From: Pseudopedobacter saltans DSM 12145
GTDB lineage: Bacteria; Bacteroidota; Bacteroidia; Sphingobacteriales; Sphingobacteriaceae
Assembly (NCBI RefSeq): GCF_000190735.1
Contig: NC_015177.1
Span: forward strand, 1,426,001 to 1,490,000
DNA length: 64,000 nt
Direction: 5' to 3'
In this document: piece after piece, positions 8,319 through 17,922 of the stretch
Position numbering within the stretch: position 1 is the first letter of the stretch
How the letters are laid out: the number at the start of each line of letters is the position of its first letter
Notes under the pieces: generated by a model
The model's input: the letters and a program-made list of their open reading frames with translations, nothing else
Told to the model about the DNA's origin: nothing
The model's database searches: none
Position numbers and translations under genes: made by a program

Positions 8319-8385
8319 CCAAAATTAAAATCTGCTATTTATATTATTACAATTTCTTATTTTTAAATCCGATTGAGGATTAACG

Positions 8386-11300
8386 ATGAATAAACTTTAT
8401 TATATTTTTTTTTTACTGCTTTTTTTAAATTTCAAGTCTTTTTCCCAAAACACATATGGAAACGAATGGATTAACTTTTCTAAAAAGTATATAAAAATCA
8501 CAATATCAAATGAAAGTATATATAAGCTCTCTTATAACGATATTATAAACTCAGAGATAGCGGGAAACGGCGAAATAAATCCGAAACACTTCCAGCTTTT
8601 TAACAAAGGTGTTGAAGTTCCATTAATAATTTCTGGTGCTGAAGACGGTAAATTTGATTCACATGATGTGATTTACTTTTATGGAAGAAGTAATAATGCC
8701 GATTTAGATAAAAAAATGTATTCCAGCGAAAGCTATATTCCCAATACTAATGTTGCGTTGTTTGAAGATGAAAACCATTATTTTTTAACTTATAATAATG
8801 AAAAAGACGGATTAAGGTATACTATTCCTCTTAATACTGCTTCTCCAACCACACTAAGCTATGTATTAACAAAATCAAGATCAGATTTCAAAACTACCTA
8901 TTATCCAGGAGAATATATTTTGGAAGCCATGAGCTTATCTGAATACATAGATGGAGAAGGATATATGAGCAATCTAATCGGTAAAAACCAATCCAGCTCA
9001 TACAATATAAATACTTCAGGATTTGCTAATACAGCAGGAATTACGCCAACACTTAGTTTTTATGTAGCAGGAAGATCAAATTCCACGGTAGCAGGTTCTT
9101 CATACAATCATCATTTTCGAATCACACATGAAAGTACAATAATCTGCGATACCTTATTTAGCGGATACAAAACAATACGCAACACAAAAAATATAAACTT
9201 AGTCGGAGAAACAACTACACTGAATTTTCATGTCATTGATGATTTATCTACTGACCCTAGTTCAACACATACTGATTATCAATCTATAAGCTATTTAGAA
9301 ATTTTATATCCAAGAAACCTAACGTTAAATAATAGTTATTCATTAAGATTTAGTATACCAGCCCAATATATTTCTTCAAATCTTAGTTTTTCTTTTTCCA
9401 GTTCAAACCCGATTCTGATCGACATTAAAAATAATTACACTTATAATATAGCAAAAAATGGTAACACGCTGAATATAAGCAATATTAGCAATAACAATTC
9501 CGATTTTTACCTATTTGATCTGAATAACTCAATATCTGCAACTTATCAAAAAACAATATTTAGACGTTTTAATGTTTCTGATATCAGAAAGGCAATCATT
9601 ATATCCAATAAAAACCTTTCTACAGGCGCAGAAAACTATCTGAACTATAACCAACAAGTAAGGAATATCCCTACACTATTAGCATATACAGAAGATATAT
9701 ATAATGAATTTTATTATGGCTTCCATCATCCATTAGCCATCAACAATTTTATTAAGTGGAATATAGATAAAAGTGGTGGCTTATCCACCTCTCTGTTATT
9801 GTTAGGACGGGGAATGACTAATCCTAAAGATAACCTTTCATCTGATTTAGTACCTACTTATGGTTATCCCGCTTCTGATAATTTACTTGCCATATTCAAC
9901 GGAGAAAAAGCAGCTCGATTAGCTGTTGGAAGAATTCCTGCAAAAACAAATGAGGAAATAAATACATATCTGGTAAAATTAAAAACGTATATCAATCTCC
10001 CCGATTCTCTTTGGAGAAAAAAGATGATAAATGTAACCGGAGGTGCAACTATATCTGAATATCAGACTTTCAGTAATTATTTGAAAAATTTGGGGAATAT
10101 CGCCAAAAACGGATTTTTGGGGGCATATTCGGTTAGTTTTGATAAAAAAGTGTCAGAAGCTGTTACCGAAAATCTTACTGATGGTATTATAGCAAATACA
10201 AACAGTGGAACAAGTCTTATTTCCTTCCTGGGACATGGAAGTGTTTCTCTAACTGCTGTTTCTTTAGGTATCCCTGGCAATTTAAACAACGCATATAAAC
10301 CTACAAACTATTTAGTTAATGGTTGCAGTACCGGTAATGCATTCAGCACCGCTCCTTCATATGCAGAAAACATGATACTTAATGAAAGGGGAGCAATTTC
10401 ATGGATAGGAACATCCAGCGAAGGTGTCGGAAGTTACTTATATAATTTCTCAAGTAAATTTTATACAAGATGGTTTGTAAATAATTATTCCGAACCTATT
10501 GCAGAAGGATTCAGATTAGGATTAAATGATCAAACCAACTTAACAGACAGACTTAATCTAGCACATTCCAGACAATATATTTTCTTTGGAGATCCAAATA
10601 TCACTTTTTTCAATCCACAAAAACCTAACTTTCATATAGATGACAATAAAATATATGTAGCGAAAGTAAATCAAAACGCCCTACAGGAAAATTTTGAGAT
10701 CAATTATATTGTACAAAATATCGGAAAATATATACCAGACAACCTTGATATTAGGATTACAAGAAAAATAGAAGAAAAAAACATAGAAGAAACCAAACTG
10801 ATAAAAATAGATCCTGTTATAAACAGTGATACTTTAACGGCCATACTTTCCAATAACGGAATAAAAGCTTCGGGAATCAATAAGATAAAAGTAGAATTAG
10901 ACCCCAATAATATATTCGATGAAAAGGACAAAACCGACAATTCGGCATCGTTCAGTTACTTTTTACCAGGAAATAGTGTCAATGCCATCTATCCAATAAA
11001 AAACAGTATAGTTTCTGCCGAAGTTACCCTTTTGGCAGAACCGGACAATCTATTTACAAAAAATGAAAAATATCTTTTTGAGATAGATACCGTACCTTCT
11101 TTTGACAGCTCTTTTAAGAAAACATCGCCTAGTATAGTTTCGGATATCTTACCTTCCTGGAAGCCTAATATTAATTTCGAAGACAATAAAATATATTACT
11201 GGAGGGTAGCAATAGATAACGACAACATAGAATGGGTGTCTAATTCTTTTACTTATATAAAAGATCATCATTACGGAAAAAACATAAGCAAAACAGAACA

Positions 11301-13266
11301 AATCATCGATTCAGATTATAAAAGCCATAATCTGAATTTGAATACCAACAGTAATGAATTTGAATTTGAAAAAGATATTTTTAGTACCACTATCAATGCC
11401 AGAGGTGACGATCTCCCTCCTGATGATTATGACAGAAGGATAAGGGTAAATCCCTTAAATTCAATAGCATGGACAGATCTGGTAGTTTATGGTATAACAA
11501 TGGCAAGTTACAGCGATGTTGTAAAAAATGGACTAGTAAATTATCCAAGTATATATAATGCCAGAAATGGACCTGATCTTGTTAATGGTTATTCAGGGCA
11601 GTTTTTTTGGAACCTAAACGATCCTGTTGCTTTAGATTCAATGGTAGCATACATTAACCAATTGCCCAACGGGTATTATGTGTTAGGATTAACCAATAAT
11701 GATTGTTCATTGCAAAACCTTCCAAAATATGCCAAAGAAGCATTTTATAGCATTGGATTAGATAAATTCACAAAAATTGATGCAGGTGAGCCTTATGCTT
11801 TTTGGGGAAGAAAAGGCATAAATAGAGGCGAAGCTTTAGAGATATTGCCCAATTACGATTCTCCTCTACCTGCCAGGCAACAGACCATTTCATATACCCA
11901 CGATTTGGAATATTCTGTACCTAACGGTTATCTAGTTACAGATAAATTTGGTCCGGCAAAAAAATGGAATTCTGCACAAATTTCTTATCAACAAAGACCC
12001 AATGATTCACAGATAGTGGACGTTTATGCTATTGACAGAAATAATAATGAACATGTTATTATGTCTAATATAAATACGGAAGACATTGACTTAAGTAATG
12101 TTTCAGCTGAACAATATCCATACGTCAAATTCAAAATAAACCTGAATAATCAAAAAGAAAAAACCACTCCAAAATTAAATCATTGGAGAGTGTTATACGA
12201 TCCTTCTCCTGAAATTACATTTAATCCTTCTTACTTAAATGATTTTCATTCAGAAAAAATGGTTCAGGGAGATTCCTTGAAACTGAAATTAGGTATCAGC
12301 AATATAAGTACAATACCGTCAGATTCTTTGAATATCGATTTTAAAGTAATAAATAAAACTGCACAATATTCTAAAAACATTACTATAAGACCAATCGCAG
12401 CATTTCAAAATGACACTTTGATCTTCAAATTCCCTACAAATGCCTTAGCGGGTACAAACCGCCTCCAAATAGGTTTAAGAAATAAAACATACGGAGATAA
12501 TTATGCATTCAACAACCAAATTTCATATGATTTTGATGTTGAAGCAGACAACAAAGCGCCCAATCTGGATGTTCTTGTTGATGGTAGAAGAATTATCAAT
12601 GGCGAAATTGTAAGTCCGGCACCTGTATTTATCATATCAGCTATAGATGAAAATAAATTTGTATTACAAAACGACACCTCACTGGTGGAAGTTTATTTAA
12701 AAAGCAAAACAGGTAGCGAGTTTAAAAGATATTATTACTCACAAGGTCATTTAAAAATTCTGCAGACAGGAACAAATGAACAAAACAAAATGACTTTGCA
12801 ATATATACCTGAAAGACTTTCTGACGGAACATATACAATGAAAATTATGAGCAAAGATAAATTCGGGAATAAATCCAAAGATGAATATCTTCTCGACTTT
12901 GAAGTTATAAACGAATCCAGTATCAGTAATTTCTATCCATATCCAAACCCGGTTGTTGATAAAATGAAATTCGTATTTACCTTAACTGGGGATAGAATTC
13001 CGGATAAGATGAAAATACAGATATTAAGTACTTCTGGAAAAGTAGTTAGAGAAATACTGAAAGAGGAACTTGGAAGCATAAAAATAGGCAACAATGTATC
13101 TGATTTTACATGGGACGGTACAGATATGTTTGGCGATAGATTAGCTAAAGGTGTTTACTTTTATAAAGTTTATTTGCAAGACAGTTCTACTGAATATAAA
13201 CACAGGTTTACAAAAGGAGATACTTATTTTAAAAATAATATTGGAAAAATTTATTTGATAAAGTAG
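8386..13266 (+). CDS. C25 (gingipain-type) cysteine peptidase, PorU2-like, with type IX secretion C-terminal domain
   Basis: 1626 aa with a signal peptide (MNKLYYIFFLLLFLNFKSFSQ). Residues about 400-740 contain the C25 peptidase core: His617 in FLGHGSV and Cys647 in NGCSTGN form the catalytic dyad. Large beta-rich regions follow, with FlgD-like/Ig-like segments (TDLVVYGITMASY, LSDGTYTMKIMSKDKFGN). The last 90 residues start NFYPYPNPVVDK and include FTWDGTDMFGDRLAKGVYFYKVY, typical of a type IX sorting or FlgD-Ig domain. The length and build match proteins annotated in Bacteroidota as putative T9SS sortase PorU2, which would process cargo at the cell surface. It stands alone on the plus strand between two minus-strand polysaccharide groups. 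Confidence 0.8.
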   Translation: MNKLYYIFFLLLFLNFKSFSQNTYGNEWINFSKKYIKITISNESIYKLSYNDIINSEIAGNGEINPKHFQLFNKGVEVPLIISGAEDGKFDSHDVIYFYGRSNNADLDKKMYSSESYIPNTNVALFEDENHYFLTYNNEKDGLRYTIPLNTASPTTLSYVLTKSRSDFKTTYYPGEYILEAMSLSEYIDGEGYMSNLIGKNQSSSYNINTSGFANTAGITPTLSFYVAGRSNSTVAGSSYNHHFRITHESTIICDTLFSGYKTIRNTKNINLVGETTTLNFHVIDDLSTDPSSTHTDYQSISYLEILYPRNLTLNNSYSLRFSIPAQYISSNLSFSFSSSNPILIDIKNNYTYNIAKNGNTLNISNISNNNSDFYLFDLNNSISATYQKTIFRRFNVSDIRKAIIISNKNLSTGAENYLNYNQQVRNIPTLLAYTEDIYNEFYYGFHHPLAINNFIKWNIDKSGGLSTSLLLLGRGMTNPKDNLSSDLVPTYGYPASDNLLAIFNGEKAARLAVGRIPAKTNEEINTYLVKLKTYINLPDSLWRKKMINVTGGATISEYQTFSNYLKNLGNIAKNGFLGAYSVSFDKKVSEAVTENLTDGIIANTNSGTSLISFLGHGSVSLTAVSLGIPGNLNNAYKPTNYLVNGCSTGNAFSTAPSYAENMILNERGAISWIGTSSEGVGSYLYNFSSKFYTRWFVNNYSEPIAEGFRLGLNDQTNLTDRLNLAHSRQYIFFGDPNITFFNPQKPNFHIDDNKIYVAKVNQNALQENFEINYIVQNIGKYIPDNLDIRITRKIEEKNIEETKLIKIDPVINSDTLTAILSNNGIKASGINKIKVELDPNNIFDEKDKTDNSASFSYFLPGNSVNAIYPIKNSIVSAEVTLLAEPDNLFTKNEKYLFEIDTVPSFDSSFKKTSPSIVSDILPSWKPNINFEDNKIYYWRVAIDNDNIEWVSNSFTYIKDHHYGKNISKTEQIIDSDYKSHNLNLNTNSNEFEFEKDIFSTTINARGDDLPPDDYDRRIRVNPLNSIAWTDLVVYGITMASYSDVVKNGLVNYPSIYNARNGPDLVNGYSGQFFWNLNDPVALDSMVAYINQLPNGYYVLGLTNNDCSLQNLPKYAKEAFYSIGLDKFTKIDAGEPYAFWGRKGINRGEALEILPNYDSPLPARQQTISYTHDLEYSVPNGYLVTDKFGPAKKWNSAQISYQQRPNDSQIVDVYAIDRNNNEHVIMSNINTEDIDLSNVSAEQYPYVKFKINLNNQKEKTTPKLNHWRVLYDPSPEITFNPSYLNDFHSEKMVQGDSLKLKLGISNISTIPSDSLNIDFKVINKTAQYSKNITIRPIAAFQNDTLIFKFPTNALAGTNRLQIGLRNKTYGDNYAFNNQISYDFDVEADNKAPNLDVLVDGRRIINGEIVSPAPVFIISAIDENKFVLQNDTSLVEVYLKSKTGSEFKRYYYSQGHLKILQTGTNEQNKMTLQYIPERLSDGTYTMKIMSKDKFGNKSKDEYLLDFEVINESSISNFYPYPNPVVDKMKFVFTLTGDRIPDKMKIQILSTSGKVVREILKEELGSIKIGNNVSDFTWDGTDMFGDRLAKGVYFYKVYLQDSSTEYKHRFTKGDTYFKNNIGKIYLIK

Positions 13267-13465
13267 GGAGAATGAGTACTTCTCCTGAAATAATTATATT
13301 TTGTATATGATGTTCGTAATAATAGCTCCTATTTGCAATACTCAGAAATTAATATACCTCCAAAAGGATAAGTATAACTGTAATAATTGAAGTTCTGATT
13401 TTCTTTAATCACAATAGGAATGACTGCCATCTTTTTTTTATTTACACAAAATTCAAGACACTATC

Positions 13466-14629
13466 TCATAAATTTTCTAACTCTTCATAAATAGCTATTA
13501 TTTCCTCACCTATCTTATTGTAGTTGTATTTCTTTATTGATTTTTCAGCAATCTTTTCTCTGTCATAAATGGAGTAATTATTCATCATAAAAAAAATTGC
13601 TTGTTCCAGTTGTTCCTCGTTCTCATTTTCTACTAAAATGCCATTTTCTTCGTTTATTATCTCAGCTATACCACCTACTTTGGATGAAATAATCGGTAAA
13701 CCGCAGCATAGTGATTCCAAAAGAACGCAAGGCATATTTTCATATCGGCTGAATAATATAAAAGCATCTGACCTTTTCATTTCTTTTGCAACATCATGGT
13801 AAGGAATTTCGCCTACATAACTCACATATTGGGATAAAGATGCTGAATTGGAAATACGCTTAATTACCTCAGAATTATAAGTTCCAATTAAAACTAATTG
13901 CATATCTATATTAGTTTTATTGACAATATTTTCCATTACATTTAATATACCATTAATATTCTTTTGATATCCGAGAGTCGATACATGGATAAACTTAAAA
14001 GGCTTATCGTTTTCTTTATTGTTATTATCAAAGTTAAATAATCTTGTATCCACAACATTCGGAATCACACACTTCTTATTATTCCCACTCCATTTACTGA
14101 TTTCATTTTTTAATCTATTAGCAACTGTTATAATGATATCAAATGATACTAATACCTTCCTGTAAAGAAGTTTTTTTAGAAAATGATGGTTATTTATATA
14201 GTGCTTTTGTTCTTTATAAAATATAGTCCAATGCTCAGTAAGTATAGTTTTTAAGCCATATTTATATTTTAAATAAAGTGAAATCAAACCTGCCGGATAA
14301 AATACATATATATGGGCTAATTTCGGTTTTCCATAAATATTAAATATCGAATTTAAAGTAGATAGATATAATTTAAATACTTGATATGCGGTATATATGA
14401 AATTGTTCTTTTTTTGATAGTATATTATATATGTTATAATATTGTCTTGTTCAGTAATTTCCACAAATACATTAACCAAACTATTATCCTGTACAACATA
14501 AACTACTATCTGTTTTCTATATTTTGAAACCGCGTGTACCAATCTTTCATTAAAATCTCCATTAAATATATTAACTCTACTTGGGTACCAACTCGGTAAA
14601 ACCAGTATATAATCTAAAAACTCATTCAT
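13466..14629 (-). CDS. Glycosyltransferase family 4
   Basis: 387 aa in GT-B fold. The N-terminal half starts YILVLPSWYPSRVNIFNGDF, a common GT4 opening. The C-terminal half carries KFIHVSTLGYQKNI, the EIPYHDVAKEMKRSDAFILFSRYENMP acceptor segment and the EX7E-type motif in ENMPCVLLESLCCGLP, followed by IISSKVGGIAEII. It would transfer a nucleotide-activated sugar to a lipid-linked glycan at the inner membrane. It is the last gene of the minus-strand polysaccharide group. Base composition is very A+T-rich even for this genome, common for laterally exchanged glycan genes. Donor and acceptor are not predictable. Confidence 0.88.
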   Translation of the reverse strand: MNEFLDYILVLPSWYPSRVNIFNGDFNERLVHAVSKYRKQIVVYVVQDNSLVNVFVEITEQDNIITYIIYYQKKNNFIYTAYQVFKLYLSTLNSIFNIYGKPKLAHIYVFYPAGLISLYLKYKYGLKTILTEHWTIFYKEQKHYINNHHFLKKLLYRKVLVSFDIIITVANRLKNEISKWSGNNKKCVIPNVVDTRLFNFDNNNKENDKPFKFIHVSTLGYQKNINGILNVMENIVNKTNIDMQLVLIGTYNSEVIKRISNSASLSQYVSYVGEIPYHDVAKEMKRSDAFILFSRYENMPCVLLESLCCGLPIISSKVGGIAEIINEENGILVENENEEQLEQAIFFMMNNYSIYDREKIAEKSIKKYNYNKIGEEIIAIYEELENL

Positions 14630-14702
14630 TAAAAAAATAGCATAACATCTTTGATTCCTTACAACGGCGAATTAGCATAGAAGACTTACAAATATAAATT
14701 GG

Positions 14703-15449
14703 TCAATTATAATTATATTTTATTTTGATAAGTACTGTATTAAGTTTATCAATAATTCTTTTAAAGAGATTTTTTTTTAACAGAATTTCATTAAAATCTG
14801 TTTTCTTTTTAACAACAAAAAACTGGTAATCATTTTCAGCCCATATACTATATGTCTCAAAATAAGAAAGTGTTAAACCATTATTTTCCAGATTCTTTAA
14901 TATAAATTGTAAAGGTACAGGTTGGTCTATAATCTGAAGCGCTTCCGGGTTGTTTTTTATATCATATTCTACACATTCTGGGTTAGGTATATTAATGAGT
15001 ATTTTAGTTTTGTTGTTACAAGACAATGATATATTATAGAAAAGTTCATTATGTTTTTCAATGGGAATATGCTCAATCACATCAAATAATGTTATAAAAT
15101 CAATGTCTTTTATGTAAGACATATAATTAACAACATCATGCTCATAAAATACCACGTTGGCGTTCTTTATTCTATCTCTGGAAAATGCTACAGATCTACC
15201 ACTTATGTCTATAGCTTCTATCTTCCCATCTTTAATCGTTTTTGAAAGTAAAAAGGTCATAGCTCCTATACCACAACCTAATTCCAAAACATTAGAACCA
15301 GACTTTAAGCCCAATTTCAGCATTCTTTTGTATAATCTAAAAATCCTTTCATTAATAGCTGTTTTTCGTTGTTTTTCAACAAATTCATCATAAAAACTAA
15401 CGATATTTTCATCGTCCATATAATAACTATCGTTTATATTTTGTGGCAA
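14703..15449 (-). CDS. Class I SAM-dependent methyltransferase
   Basis: 248 aa. The Rossmann-type core shows motif I VLELGCGIGAMTFLLSK (residues about 59-75), the acidic end of strand 2 in IEAIDIS, motif II HDVVNYM, and the post-II segment FITLFDVIEHIPIEKHNELF. The C-terminal part (DQPVPLQFILKNLENNG, then YQFFVVKKK) resembles small-molecule or sugar methyltransferases of the UbiG/Methyltransf_11 type. Context with glycosyl- and acyltransferases suggests methylation of a glycan or its precursor. It lies 73 bp upstream of the GT4 gene on the same strand. Upstream is a 700-bp stretch without a clear gene. Confidence 0.8.
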   Translation of the reverse strand: MPQNINDSYYMDDENIVSFYDEFVEKQRKTAINERIFRLYKRMLKLGLKSGSNVLELGCGIGAMTFLLSKTIKDGKIEAIDISGRSVAFSRDRIKNANVVFYEHDVVNYMSYIKDIDFITLFDVIEHIPIEKHNELFYNISLSCNNKTKILINIPNPECVEYDIKNNPEALQIIDQPVPLQFILKNLENNGLTLSYFETYSIWAENDYQFFVVKKKTDFNEILLKKNLFKRIIDKLNTVLIKIKYNYN

Positions 15450-16148
15450 GGATATACTAAAGATTTTAGAACTAAGTTAGTAAAAAATAAAATGTAAATT
15501 TTTAATTTATTAAAGAAATGTTTAAAGAAAATGATGTATTATAATCTCAGCATCTGATTTTTTATGTCTTTATTAATGAAATTACAACTTTAATATGTAA
15601 TATATGACACATATCCACTTCCTTGTATAAATGGGATAAGATTCTTTGGTCGATTTACTGTTATTCACTACTCATCTGAACAGTTTAAAGGATATTATGG
15701 ATACAAACAATGTTTACCAAGAGTTTCTGTTTCCATACAGGCAGTTTTAGAGTAACTATTTTTTGTGTAAGCGGTTTTCTCATAGCCTAAGCTACTAAAA
15801 GAAAAAGCAACATCAAACATTAACATTAAAAATTTCTATGTAAGAAGACTCTTGGGACTACGGCCGCTCCACTCTATTACTTAATAATTTTAATAAGTTT
15901 CTTTCTTATTCCACATATCAATATTTTCGATGTTCCAAATTATTCTGATAATATCTATTCTCATTTTGAGCTACAATTTTTAGTTAATATAAGATTTTTG
16001 ATCTTCAGCCGGCTAGCATGGCAAACTGCTCTACTATCTTGTTTTTTTGCCAATACTTCAGCATGTCTTTGAATCAAGTCTCCATTACTCGAAAAAACTT
16101 ATTAGGAAACTAGGCGAGAGAAACAATTATTCCAGAAAATTCATAAAA
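15450..16148. other. 700-bp gap with probable gene debris
   Basis: No intact gene is supported. Short fragments with protein-like composition occur on the minus strand: a 41-codon ORF at 15695-15820 (starting MFDVAFSFSSLGYEKT), and an unstarted segment around 16010-16080 reading RHAEVLAKKQDSRAVCHASR that is soon interrupted. These may be remnants of a decayed gene in the polysaccharide locus. I cannot assign a family. No hairpin of terminator quality was seen. Confidence 0.4.
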
Positions 16149-17093
16149 TTATATCCACTTTTTTAGTATTTTTTTGAATATGGCTTTGATATAAATTGCG
16201 GTATTGTAAACCCAATGATTATAAGACACAACATAATAAGACCTTAAATCTGTTACAAAAAAAGATTTAAAGATAGATATAGACTTAATATTAGCTCCAC
16301 ATAAATCAATATCTTTAATTCCATTCTCTTTTGCCCAATTTAAAACAATAAAATGCATATATGTATGAATATACTTATCATCCGAATGGGTATCACTAAT
16401 CATCAAAAGGTAGAGCCTGGATGTCAAACTGTCTATCAATACTATCCGGGAACAAATTAGTCGTTTAGATGCAGCATCATAAACCTCAAAAAATCTAATA
16501 AGTGATTTTTTGCTAAGTGCTTCTAATAATATTTTGTAATTATCACATTCTGCTTTTTTGAAACCAAATTTTCTTTGAAAGTCAAGAATTAACTTTAATC
16601 CTTCTTCTGAAAACGTCTTAATAGCTATTTTATACTTGCTCTCATTAATTTTCTTTAAGTTCTTATTTACCTGTGGGTGTACAGTAAAAAAATCGCTTTT
16701 TACATGCGTATATCTTATTTCAGCTTTAAAATTATGCCATATAAGTGGCCTGATATCTTTTAGTTGTGGCTCAAGTTTAAAGTGAATAGTTTTAAACTTT
16801 GCTTTTAAGATATGTACTAAACTTTCTACTACTTCAAAAAATACCGGTTCAGCTATACCATCGCGTATATAAAAAGGGGTATATGAAAAAGGTTCTAAAT
16901 TAGAAACTCTACCATTTTTATTATAGCAAATATAATAAGCATTATCTTGTCCTTTGATAGTATTTATATAGTAAGAAACTTCAACATCAAAGATATTAGA
17001 TATACTCTCTATAAAACTCCATTGATAATAAAAAGGCAGTTGTAAACCAGATATTTTATCCTGCCATATTTCTCCTGAGACAACTCTCCACAT
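16149..17093 (-). CDS. FemAB/GNAT-like acyltransferase
   Basis: 314 aa. The order of segments fits FemAB-type (CelD/BcsL-like) proteins: an N-terminal WQDKISGLQLPFYYQWSF, a central charged helix KNLKKINESKYKIAIKTFSEEGLKLILDF, then LICSRIVLIDSLTSRLYLLMIS and the C-terminal GIKDIDLCGAN plus IFKSFF block that normally reads DxxGxx...KxxFG. Such enzymes attach acyl or aminoacyl groups to glycans or peptidoglycan. The position between two methyltransferase genes points to glycan decoration. The protein sits at the edge of the 700-bp debris region, and its own ORF is intact. Confidence 0.65.
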   Translation of the reverse strand: MWRVVSGEIWQDKISGLQLPFYYQWSFIESISNIFDVEVSYYINTIKGQDNAYYICYNKNGRVSNLEPFSYTPFYIRDGIAEPVFFEVVESLVHILKAKFKTIHFKLEPQLKDIRPLIWHNFKAEIRYTHVKSDFFTVHPQVNKNLKKINESKYKIAIKTFSEEGLKLILDFQRKFGFKKAECDNYKILLEALSKKSLIRFFEVYDAASKRLICSRIVLIDSLTSRLYLLMISDTHSDDKYIHTYMHFIVLNWAKENGIKDIDLCGANIKSISIFKSFFVTDLRSYYVVSYNHWVYNTAIYIKAIFKKILKKWI

Positions 17094-17113
17094 ACTGTCA
17101 ACAACTTTTTATA

Positions 17114-17872
17114 TTAGCTAATTTTTGTCGCAACATATATTATTTCTCTCTTCTTGTCTCCCAAACTGAATTTCTGTTTTTCCTCAACAGAAAATCTATC
17201 GGCATAGTCCATCTTTTCCACAAAAACATTCGGTCGCTTTAATCTTTCTAAAAAATCTTCTCCATGTAATCTTAATAAATCATATTCTCCATAATGTTCA
17301 AAACGCTGAGAAGGAGTTCCTATAGAGTCATCCTCTAAAGTTTCATAAATCTCAGTATTCAATAATGTTATAATAAAAGCTTTCCCCCCTACCTTCAAAA
17401 CTCTATACATTTCTTCTACAGCCTTTGCCTCATCTTCTACATGCCCTAATACACAGGAGCAGATAATATAATCAAACTCATCATCCGAAAAAGTTAGCCT
17501 CTGAATATCCTCTTCCCTGTCAGCATAATCCTTTCTTATATCAGCAGAAACATATTGCTTTGATAATTTTCTAAGACACAAACTTAAAATCGGTTCCGGT
17601 GCAAAGTGCAATATTTTTTTATTGCCAATAAATATATCTGTTTCATTTATAATGTAATATTTCAAAAGCCTTGTTCTTTCCAACGAATTACATACCGGGC
17701 ATATAGCATTCTCTCTGGGAACTAAACCAAAAGATAGAAAACTCCTGACAGACGTATTACAACATACGCAATAATATTTACCTTTTTTGGTGTACAATCT
17801 TTTGATTTTGTATCGTATACTAAAAATCAATAATCTTATTTTGAAATTTAAAAGATCTTTTATTTTTTTCAT
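17114..17872 (-). CDS. Methyltransferase with N-terminal zinc-ribbon-like motif
   Basis: 252 aa. Residues 33-66 hold two Cys pairs (YYCVCC and ICPVCNSLERTR), a zinc-ribbon-like element seen in some sugar methyltransferases of glycan clusters. The methyltransferase core follows: ILHFAPEP, YVSADIRKDYADREEDIQ, FSDDEFDYIICSCVLGHVEDE, and EMYRVLKVGGKAFIITL (Methyltransf_11 type). The product is probably an O- or C-methylated sugar in a surface polysaccharide. It is 20 bp from the FemAB-like gene, so likely co-transcribed. The substrate is not predictable. Confidence 0.8.
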   Translation of the reverse strand: MKKIKDLLNFKIRLLIFSIRYKIKRLYTKKGKYYCVCCNTSVRSFLSFGLVPRENAICPVCNSLERTRLLKYYIINETDIFIGNKKILHFAPEPILSLCLRKLSKQYVSADIRKDYADREEDIQRLTFSDDEFDYIICSCVLGHVEDEAKAVEEMYRVLKVGGKAFIITLLNTEIYETLEDDSIGTPSQRFEHYGEYDLLRLHGEDFLERLKRPNVFVEKMDYADRFSVEEKQKFSLGDKKREIIYVATKIS

Positions 17873-17922
17873 TTTTAATTTTAGATACTGTAATAGTATA
17901 TATATTATTATCGTTCTATAAT

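Noticed and set aside
13329..13430. 33-codon minus-strand ORF between the C25 peptidase and the GT4 gene
   Set aside because: No start context or family signal, and no linkage to neighbours. The 199-bp gap otherwise has only a weak 6-bp hairpin at 13267-13285.
15695..15820. 41-codon minus-strand ORF starting MFDVAFSFSS
   Set aside because: Protein-like but isolated and without a recognised family; treated as debris rather than a gene.
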